NCBI RefSeq assembly: GCF_963576545.1 | Contig: NC_083638.1 | Location: 27,042,090-27,106,089, forward strand | Length of the DNA stretch: 64,000 bases | Direction: 5' to 3' | DNA from: Limanda limanda | Lineage: Eukaryota > Chordata > Actinopteri > Pleuronectiformes > Pleuronectidae | Shown: in pieces, positions 51,701 through 62,898 of the stretch | How positions within the stretch are numbered: the first letter of the stretch is position 1 | Layout: each line of letters begins with the position of its first letter | Notes under the pieces: model-generated | Told to the model about the DNA's origin: nothing | What the model saw: only the letters and a program-made list of their open reading frames with translations | Database searches by the model: none | Translations under genes and position numbers: made by a program

Positions 51701-54700
51701 ATTGAGCACATTCAATAAAACTAGGCTAAGACTGAACTCACTATCAGCTGGTACAGGACAATTGTAATTCTAACAACTCTCAATCACTGGCTGACGATAA
51801 AATCAATTATTTTGTTATAGCTTTACATTGATATCATTGTGGAAAAAAGCTGCCTGATGTCCATTGTTTAGTATTATTATTACACAGTTAATTAAATAAA
51901 GAAATGTAGAAGAGCTTAATCTCCTGAAGCAGGGGAGTAATTGACTTTTACACAAAAATGTTATTTCTATTCACTGAAAAGCTGAAGCTCTGTTTTAATC
52001 ATGTTGCTACACAGGGTTAGCATTTATTTTGTCACAGCTTTCTTTATATATGGTAAATTCAAGGCCTGCATTTATTTGCACTTGTTTAAAGTCAATTAAT
52101 CGTCTCTTCATTTATATGTGGTACATGAATTAAGTGTTTTCACTTAATTAGAAAAAAGGTTCTTTCCCCTGAGGGGATTCATTGACTTCACCGTGCTCAA
52201 GGACACTTCAGCAGGCAGAATGAAGCGTGTTGCTGCAGGGCCAAATCCTGCGCCTCCCTGGACCTTGTGGCTCTTAGCACACTTTCTAATCACAAGGCCA
52301 TCCTGTCAACTTGTCCATGCACATTTCTGAGACGCGCACGTTGCCCTTAGCAACAACTAGGCCAAGATATCAGGTGACATGTTAGCCTCGACTCTTTGTC
52401 TCCTCTGGGACCCTGAGCAGTCACTTGTAGAGTGAGTTAGGGATGTGCAGCTTGGCGTGTGGAGCGCCAGGGCATTGGGATAGACTAGTAATCCATGGGG
52501 AAGGTGCACACTATGGCTCCACGTGCCGTTAAGCTGCTTAATCCCTCTGTAATTAGGGATGTGTGTAGTAAAAACACTAGAGGAGGCAGGAGGTACGGAC
52601 CGACAGGTTTAAACTGCACAACCAGAGGTTCCCGGAGGTTGTCAGTTTCATTCCGGACACCAGGGGAGGGTGAGAGACTATAGCTCTCCCCAGAGATATA
52701 CAAAGAAAGCACACACTCTTTGTATCACCTCAGTGCAGTAATGGGCAGCACAGTTGGTCACTCTTATGGGCTGTTGCCGCTCGACAACAAGAAGTGGCAG
52801 AAAACATCTGGAGGTAGAAATGAAGAAGAATGTGAGGTAAACACTAACAGCAAAGACAACAGGAGAAACTCATTGTTTGGCTGTGAGTGGTGGTTGGGTA
52901 TTAAAATATTCAGAAATATTCATCAGGGAACACAATGTTGCTCAAATGCATCACAGGGAATTGCAACAGGAAGTGTGGTGTCTTCTTTCCTCCTGTGTTC
53001 ATAATAAGGTAAAGGGAGCCCCCTTGTGGACAACAGGAGCTTTGTCCTTTTTCTTTTTTAAACAATAGCTAATATCAGTGATGTTTGCTGTGTATTTATA
53101 TCCATTTCAATATGCAATAATAATAATAATAATAATAACACAAATTTCATAAAATAATACAACATCATTTAAATGGCGAAGTGTTGAGCCTACATTATTT
53201 GTTTCAGTGAAACCAAGTGTGCATTATGAGAATAAAACACAGAACTGGATTATACTGTAAGTGTACTGTGTCAAATGCCTCCAAGTGTGTTACTGTTTGT
53301 GTGTGTCTGTGTGTGTTTACAGGTCTGCTGGTGTATGTGGCCATGATGGTTGGGGCGCTGGTGTGGGGGGGACTGAGTGATAAGATGGGCAGGAGGAAGT
53401 GTCTGATCTACGTGCTCACCATCGACCTGGTCTTCTCCTTCCTGTCCTGCTTCGCTCAGAGCTACGGCTTCTTCCTCTTCTTCAGGTTCTGCTCAGGCTT
53501 CGGGTAAAAACACAGTTTTTTACATTTGTGTTCACGTTTCCATTTCCAGTAGCCAGTTTAAACCCAGGTCTTTTCCATGAATCCTGTAAATCCTTCTAGG
53601 GGAAATAAGTCACACTGTAAACATTTTTGGGGGCTAGAATATCCTTTTGTTTGTGTTGTGATATTTGCTCCAAAATAAGATAGTGTGATGATGGTAAATG
53701 GTCTGCGTTTATATAGAGCTGTTCTAGTCTTGATGACCACTCAGAGGGCTTTATACTTTTCTTTTTGCCAGTCACCCATTTACACATTCACACATTCATG
53801 CAGTGCATGTATGTGCAGCACACAGAATAGGGACTGGGGTCGAACCATTGCCCCTCTGGTTAGTGAACAACCCGCTCTATCTTTTGACCCTGAGTGACAG
53901 GATGGGTAACACCTCATTAAAGTTGCAGTTCTTTAGGAACATGAATGTAGACAGTTAAACCCACCACTCAGCTCACTACAGCTTTTTCTCATTAATATAA
54001 CATACATACACATACATTTCTTTATGTACATGACACATCTACTCCAACCAAATTAGGTTAATTATTACTTCACATGAAGGGTTACAGCCTCTACCTGAGA
54101 ACCATGATATAAACCAGTCACGTTGCTTCGTGCTCCATCACACGCTGGCTCTGTTAGTTAAATATATGGTTATTTACTTATTCTTTTTCCCATCCTACTA
54201 AAACACAAGCTCATTATTTGTGTCTCATTGCCCTCCCCCCCTGGGATAAGGTCTGACAGCAGCCTCTGCTATTATGCTGCCAAAATAATGCTGATCCATC
54301 AGCTCAATCCACACGAGAAAATGCAGAGAAGTGTTGTTCTGCCTGGTTTGTTGTCGTGTTGTGTTTGTGCAGAAGAGATGCACGACGATTACACACAACA
54401 AAGGACGTGTTTCTTTCGTGCAGCTTTCAAACATGCTGTCATGTGCCACATGTTGGAACACACCACTGCACAGTCACTTACTGTCAAATGTAGTAATACC
54501 AACCCAAGGACACGTTGACTGTGTGCTGCACAGCAGGAGCAATCTGCTTGTTCACCGTAACAGAGCATTTCTTTATGATACTAATTAAAACAAGACAACA
54601 CTCATCTGATGAGCTTGTTTTTTATGTGAGTTTTATAGCTGTGTTCCTGCTGTCGCCAGCACCTTGGGGTGAAACCTTTGCTGTGTGCACACTTGCTTCT

Positions 54701-56196
54701 GCAGCTCTCAAAGACACATTTCTTTTGATAATGACTGCAGACTGAGAGTACCCAGACCTGCAATATTGATGTTTGAGCTTTTTGCTTGGCCACATATAAA
54801 AAACACAAGGTCACCAAAATGAAATGTTCAGCTGTTGCTGATTCACAGTGATAATGATCCTCATGTTACTTGTTAATGCTCACATCTGCAAAATAGTGTT
54901 TAAATGGCCTCACAAAACACAAGGGGCTGTCAGACTGAACACTGCTGTTTGAGAAGATCATCATAATAATAAGAGAGATCTGTGGATCTGAGTGCCACTG
55001 ATCATCCTGATGTTAAACATGTTTCACATATAGATATCAAATTCAATATCTATTCTCATAGAAGATTCACACAAAGGACGCAGCACTGAAACAAAGGGGG
55101 AAGTATAGCTTTGGATCGAAAAAGTGATGCTGTAGCTCCTGGCCAACAGCAGCATTGAGCCCTGCACTGTCTGCAGGCTCCAGCCATTAAATCCTCAATC
55201 TCTTAAGAACAATTAATAAATACATTTTCTCATTTTTCACCAGACTCTCAAACTAATTTTCAAGCGAAGTGAATCTTTGCATTATATCACAAAATGCATT
55301 TTATCATTATCATAAGTTTTACATTAGTTTTTCTATCTCCAGTATGAATCAGTATATTAGATTTATTCCCTAGATATCTGAGTGCTCACATGAGGCTTTA
55401 ACTGTTGTTACATTTCAAAATAGACCCGACAATAAAGTAAATCTCTCACCAGAGCACGACACCACTTTTTAGCCATGAAGACATTTTTATGAATAATCAG
55501 CAAATTATTTACCATGTCAGTCACACCTGATACTTTTTCTTTCATCTTTGCTATCATGCAAATATTGAAACGCGCTGTCAAGCTGTTGAAACACTTAAAA
55601 CACAGAAATACTAAATATTTTCTTTACAGTGTCTATGTTTCTCCACATTCTGACTTCAAAGCACATGAACTCACTTAAATTAGAACAACAACTTCACAAC
55701 TGAGGAATTTGGACCTTCTGAGGAACATTAATGCACAATAATGCAGATTTATGCACCTCCACAATGAATTATATTCAAGACGAAATATCAGAGACAGCGA
55801 AACCTGGATTAAATAAAGCTAAATTATCTGCATGTCGAGTTACGCTAGCAGTGGTGAGTGAAACAAATCTGATCCTTGATCCTTGTCGTAATGACTAAAA
55901 TAAAAGATTGTCAAAACATTCAAATCAAATGACGGTAAAGAGCTCAAATACCAGAGATCATAGTGAAAGCTTTTCAGAATACAAAGGATGATTTACATAT
56001 ATGAAAAGTCTCAGACATCCTGTGATTCCTCCTCCAGAATTGGCGGCTCCATCCCGATCGTGTACACCTACTTCACTGAGTTCCTGCAGATGGATAAACG
56101 TGGAGAACATCTGAGCTGGCTCTGCATGTTCTGGATGCTGGGAGGCCTGTACGCCTCCTTCACTGCCTGGGGAATTATCCCTCACTATGGTAACAC

Positions 56197-56231
<35 letters not shown>

Positions 56232-59200
56232 AAACGTGTGCAGAATATTGAGGAACATGAAGGCACCCAGACGTTCAAATACACTGAACATAAACTGGGA
56301 AGACGGAGATAATGTAATGTTTATTTGACTTTTAATTAAATTCAAATAACTGCGGGAGCTCCCTGAAATGTCAGACTTCTTCCTTCAGTCTGCACGAACA
56401 ACAGGATGCAGCTAAATTAAATTTCCTCAGCTCCGCTCTGTGCCTGCTAATACACCTCATCTTAAGAAGTTATCTCTGCAATTACTGGCTGTTTATGAAT
56501 AATTCATATTAAAACAAATGAACGTCTTGGACCAGAAAAATCATTTTATGGAGCTGACACAGACCCACGGTTGCTCGTGTGTTAACTGTCAACTTTTTAA
56601 ACAATTTAATCACTCAGATACAAATGACTCATGGAAAAAGAGATAAACTGGTGCATCAAAGAAGTTTTCTACATAAAATATAACAAAGATGCTATTTGTG
56701 CTTTAACTTTTGGTTTTCAGGTTGGGGCTTTGCCATCGGTACCGAGATCCAGATGCACAGCTGGAGACTGTTCATCCTGGTGTGTCTCCTGCCTGTGCTC
56801 GCTGCCCTCGTGGGAGTGGTCTTCATGCCGGAGAGCCCACGGTTCCTCCTGGAGGTTAGACACTGGACCATCTCAGATTGATATAAGAGCTGCATCCTAA
56901 TATTCGTGATGTGAGGGCACAGTATTAAACATCAGGCTGATATTGGTTAAAACATGTTGAGTCATCAGCCACCAGAGCAACATACCACTGCTGTGCAAAG
57001 GTAGCGAAGGGCTGCTAAGACAACACCAGAACACCACCCACCCCTGTTACTCATCCAGGACATTGTCGGAGCTGTGACAACATGTGGTATTGTGTTTGTA
57101 TGTTACTGCTCCGACATGTTCATATCACACACCCCCAAATTATCACACCTCGCTCATTTCTGATAAGCGGCCGACCTCATGAGAACCCCTGGCTACACGG
57201 TATGTGGGAAAGCTAGAGTCGTCAAACACAAAGCGATGCTTAAAATAGTTATTCTTATAAATAGTAAATAACATAATTTCTACTAAACATATATAAAACC
57301 CTGGTGATGTAGACATTCATCATTAATAGAAAGGTTTGTGTGTGATTGTTCTGTCTGTTTGTTTTCAGAATGCCCGTCATGATGAGGCCTGGATGATCCT
57401 GAGACGAGTTCACGACACCAACTGGAAGGCCAAGGGAGAGCCAGAGAGAGTTTTCACTGTAAGGCTCTGTGGATATACTGTATATATGCGCGACTCATCA
57501 AAGCAGGAAATGCTATGAATACGTTTTATTCACCCAAATCAGGGAGCACTCATCATAAATGAAAAACGGCAAGTGCTGGAAATATATTTAATCTCAAATA
57601 AACAGGCTTACACTCAGTAGGCTGGAAGGCTAAAAAACCCAGGTGATAGAAAAACTGTAACTAAAAACAGAACTAGAGTAGCTGGACTGAACCAAACTGA
57701 ATAGACAAGGACAAGAGCTGTTTTCAGACAGTCGTCTGCAGGAAGTCAGGAGAATTGGCTCCTGACCCATTCTCTTTCACACATGCACGATGCAGCAGGA
57801 GATTCTCCACTCAGACACATTCACAACACAGAAATCTGTGGAGCCTTCAGTCGAGGTGCAGTGCAGCACGCAGAGGCACGATGTAATGTTTACATTTTGC
57901 GGCAGAGAACCACTCGCTTGTGGTGAATTCTGCAGAGAATCTCCTACCTGGTTCTCCTATCTGCTCCTACAGCTTTTATGCTTACTTTATTCTAGGAGGC
58001 CAGGCGGAGAAAGTCTGCAGAAACTCCAGAGGCGCACATTTGCATTCACACATCCAACCCATTGAGAGAACTCAGTGCATGTCTGAAAGCAGCTGAAGGG
58101 AAACACAGAAACTTTACAGACAAGGGAGGCAACACAGGTGAAAGACATTTGGACAGGTTCAGACGGTCTCAAGTTCAAACAAATAACCAAACACAAATCA
58201 CAAGTCCTGAAATCCAAACACAAGGAAAACAAGGAAGAAGTCCATAACAAGAGAAAACCTTTCAAAAAGTTCAGAGGAGGGGCAGAACCAGGACACCAAA
58301 GTGTGATTAATAACAGTGATGGTGGCTGGTGCTGTGCATGCTGCCTCACTTTCGCACTGTAAATGTCAGTCATTACAGATGTGTTTCTCCCGCTGGGACA
58401 ACTGCTATGAAAAAATAAGAGGTACCTGAAAAAGGTTGAAGCATTTCAAAATCAAAGTTTGACAAACTGTATGTCTGTGCCCTTAATGCAGTACAGTAGT
58501 TTAATTTCTCATATAACAAATGTCCCAAAGAACCCACTGCACTGTTCTACATAATGTGTGTGTATATGGTATTCATCTAACCCAGCAGTAAAAGCTGCTT
58601 CATTTATCAGGCAAAATGAGCGGATTGGAGGTTGCTCAATGTTAGGAGACTGCTAAACTTAGTTAAGCATCCCAATCATGTATATTAGTAGAATTAAAGT
58701 TTAAGTTAACTGACAAACATAGAATAACTATGGAAGCCCATTTCCGCCACTGTGATGAAAAAAAAAAAAATTGGTATCTCATTATTATGAGATACTATCT
58801 CATAATTATGACTTAGCATCTCATTATTATGAGATAGTATCTCATTATTATGACTTAGTATCTCATAATTATGACTTAGCATCTCATAATTATGACTTAG
58901 TATCTCATTATTATGAGATAGTATCTCATAATTATGACTTAGCATCTCATTATTATGAGATAGTATCTCATAATTATGACTTAACATCTCATTATTATGA
59001 GATAGCATCTCATTATTATGAGATACTATCTCATAATTATGACTTAGCATCTCATAATTATGACTTAGCATCTCATTATTATGAGATACTATCTCATAAT
59101 TATGACTTAGCATCTCATTATTATAAGATAGTAACTCATAATTATGACTTAGCATCTCATAATTATGACTTAACATCTCATTATTATGAGATAGTATCTC

Positions 59201-59325
59201 AAAATTATGACTTAGCTTCTCATTATTATGAGATAGTATCTCATTATTATGACATAATATCTCATAATTATGACTTAGCATCTCATTATTATGAGATACT
59301 GACTGCAGGGTCTGTCATGCGAGTC

Positions 59326-59377
<52 letters not shown>

Positions 59378-62300
59378 CTTGTCTCTATTCCTCTTCACTA
59401 AAACTGATAATCACATGTATTTTTTAGTAATTATTCGATGATGACCGATCAAGACTTCGGATCGCTCCGTCACTTTAACGCTGACGGTCCTGTACTGTGC
59501 GCGTCACGTTACATCTCACGTTACGAAACACATGTTTAAACACCGTGTGCACGTAGTCCCCAGCTCCACACAACACGTGTTTCATGAACTCAAACAAACA
59601 CAAAGTAAACATCAGTCCTGTACGTGTCCTAATAAGTTGTGATCGGTGCTGGTGTTTATTGTTAAAGTGTGAAGTGAGCGCGGGTCAGAGGGAAGTGAGG
59701 CGGAAGCAGACACAGACACACACAGGACGACCGGACTTTTAATGAGCGTCTGTTCTGATGCTGGAGCAGCGCTTGTTATAATTATTCAGCGGCAGCACAT
59801 CGCTAAGACAATGAACGGAGCAGAAAACATGGATCGATCCTGTTATGTCTCTGTATCGATGCACAGTCGCCCACTTCCGCGAGTAAGGCTGCTGTCCCCG
59901 CACCCGCTCAGCCTCGGGTTCCCTGCTCTGTGGCGCCCCGCCCACAATCCGTATCTCATAATAATGACTTAGTATCTCATTATTATGAGATAGCATCTCA
60001 TAATAATGACTTAGCATCTCATAATTATGACTTAGCATCTCATAATTATGAGATACTATCTCATAATAATGAGATACTATCTCATAATTATGACTTAGTG
60101 TCTGACTGTGGGCGGGTTGCAGCAGAGCAGGTGAGCAGTGGTAGAGAGGCTGGGAACTCAGTGAAGTCAAGTTAAGGTTTGAGTTAATGATAACTACGCC
60201 CGCCACTGTAACAGAAATACAACATTTGACTTGCATGACAGACCCTGCAGTCAGTATCTCATAATAATGAGATGGTAAGTCATAATTATGAGATATTATG
60301 TCATAATAATGAGATACTATCTCATAATAATGAGAAGCTAAGTCATAATTTTGAGATAATATCTCATAATAATGAGATGTTAAGTCATAATTATGAGATG
60401 CTAAGTCATAATTATGAGTTACTATCTTATAATAATGAGATGCTAAGTCATAATTATGAGATAGTATCTCATAATAATGAGATGCTAAGTCATAATTATG
60501 AGATGCTAAGTCATAATTATGAGATAGTATCTCATAATAATGAGATGCTATCTCATAATAATGAGATGTTAAGTCATAATTATGAGATACTATCTCATAA
60601 TAATGAGATGCTAAGTCATAATTATGAGATACTATCTCATAATAATGAGATACTAAGTCATAATTATGAGATACTATCTCATAATAATGAGATACTAAGT
60701 CATAATTATGAGATGCTAAGTCATAATTATGAGATACTAAGTCATAATAATGAGATACTATCTCATAATAATGAGATGCTAAGTCATAATTATGAGATAC
60801 TATCTCATAATAATGAGATAGTATCTCATAATAATGAGATGCTAAGTCATAATTATGAGATAGTATCTCATAATAATGAGATACCAATTTTTTTTTTTTT
60901 CATCACAGTGGCGGAAATGGGCTTCCATAAATAACTGTAAACGCAAAACACCAAATTTAAGAAATTTTTATAAATATCAGTTCAATGTTTCTTGTGAAAA
61001 CAGCTTGCAATTTGCTGGAATGCTGGAAAAGAAAAGAAAAGGTTAATTTGTGTAATAATTAGCTTTTTCCATTATGTGATCCCTTTCAACAATAACAATA
61101 ATAATATAAAATATATTTTTCCTTGTTTTATTCTGTTCAAATCTTTAAAAAATTTATATGTTCTGAATTTCTTTTGTTTCTACGTGTTTAAAAAATGAAA
61201 AAGCAAAAGCAAAACGCAAATGAGAAATTTCAAGAATATTTGTTTTCAATGCAATTTACTTTTATTTTTAATAATGAAGAGGAATGTTTTAACCATATGT
61301 TCCCACTTGTGTCTCTATGCGAAGGCGACAAACATTAAGACTCCACAGACACAAGATGACGAGTTCATCGAGATCCAGAGCGACACCGGCACAGCCTTCC
61401 AACGCTGGACCGTCAGACACATGACCATGCTGCAACAGGTCTGCAAATCATAAGTATCATTGGGATTGAACAGGAAGTTTGCAGCGGTTATCTCACCAAA
61501 AAAAAGTTCTAAGTTTCTACCACTTTGTGCAATGTAGAACTGACTTGTCTGTCTGTCACTCCTCCAGGTGATGTCCAACATCATGTCGTTATCAGCTCCA
61601 GAGCTCAGACTGCAAGGTCTCTTCCTGGTTATTGTCTGGTTCTGTTTGGCCTTCAGGTAAAAATATGCTATCTTAACCCACGCTGACATTTTGGCCTTCA
61701 AACCTTGTGGAATGTAATTCTCTCCATTTTCAGAATATAATGAACAGTTGAGATTACAAACCTCTCTAAAGCTAAGATAAACCAAGGCAAGGAAAGAGCT
61801 CACTGGTAGAATACTTCTTCTCTAATGCAGGTCTTGTGAAATGTCTTGTGTCTATATGCATTAGCTACCACGGACTGGGCGTTTGGTTCCCTGATATGAT
61901 CAAGTACATGCAGTATGAAGAGTATGAGTCCAAGGTCCGAGTGTTCCACCGGGAACGGGTCGAACGCTTCCACTTCAACTTCTCTCTCGTCAACCAGATA
62001 CACCGTGAGGGAGAGTACATCCATGACAAGTAGGTTCCCTCAGCACCCCCAACCCCCCCTTCAATATGTCACAATTTGTAGAGTCACCATTAGTTTCTGC
62101 TGCTGCTTTATGTCCTTTCTTTCTTTTTCCTTTAGGTTTGCAAACATTGAGATAAAGTCTGTGAAGTTTGAGGATTCTCTGTTTGAGAACTGCTACTTTG
62201 AGGATGTCAAGTCGACCAACACCTTCTTTGAGAACTGTACCTTCAAAAACACAGTATTCTACAACACAGGTAGTCTTCCTCACAGACTCAGTAATGAAGG

Positions 62301-62834
62301 GTTATAAAGTGTTTTAAGTGACACTGTTGGAACATTGAGGCCCAGAGCTAAAGAAACCACTCACTACTAAAATGTACTTAAAGGTTAGCACTGCACTAAA
62401 ACAGTGAACTGCAAAGTATCTACAATTTGGCATGTGTTCATCCTCTAGCACTAAAATAAGTCTAATTGGAAATAAAAGTCAACTTTCGGTAAGCATCGCT
62501 TTCTTCTTTATTCTCTTCTCTCCAGACCTCTGGCAGGAAAAGTTCAAAGAATGTCAAATGGAGAACACCACCTTCCTCCACCCAAAGAAAGGCTGCCATC
62601 TGAACTTCATGGAAGAGAACGACATCGTCATCTACATGGTCAGCTTCCTGGGCAGTTTGGCTGTGTTGCCTGGCAACATCCTCTCAGCATTATTCATGGA
62701 CAAGATAGGAAGGATCAGAATAATAGGTGAGGTCAGCACAAAGTGCCAATACAGTATGTAAGTACAGTAATGTAGGGTAGATAGAGTTTCTGCTGTAACT
62801 GCTTAAGGAATTAACATGTCTGTCTCTGTGTCTA

Positions 62835-62898
<64 letters not shown>

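Larger units (their letters stand above)
58731..60927. mobile_element. Nested foldback transposon with 21-bp palindromic repeat arms (2197 bp)
   Basis: Inverted ends TGGAAGCCCATTTCCGCCAC (58731 onward; complement ending at 60927) are flanked by TA (58729-58730, 60928-60929). Each arm continues with GTGATG, an A-run, TTGG, then a tandem array of 21-bp units built on the palindrome TCTCATAATTATGAGA, and closes with an inverted block (gactgcagggtctgtcatgc at 59301-59320, its complement at 60235-60254). The spacer holds a TG repeat, a CpG-rich segment and a small second array. No transposase. TA duplication suggests mariner-type mobilisation. Confidence 0.85.
57459..61324 (+). other. sv2b: sv2b intron 5
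   Basis: 3.9 kb, phase 0. About 1.3 kb of ordinary sequence, then the 2.2 kb foldback element, then about 400 bp of AT-rich DNA before exon 6. Confidence 0.85.

Noticed and set aside
58775..60884. CRISPR-like array
   Set aside because: Units are contiguous without spacers, the host is a vertebrate and no cas genes are present.
58771..60887. Long frames (191-382 codons) in sv2b intron 5 as genes
   Set aside because: They are produced on both strands by 21-bp repeats and have no start context, splice support or domain.
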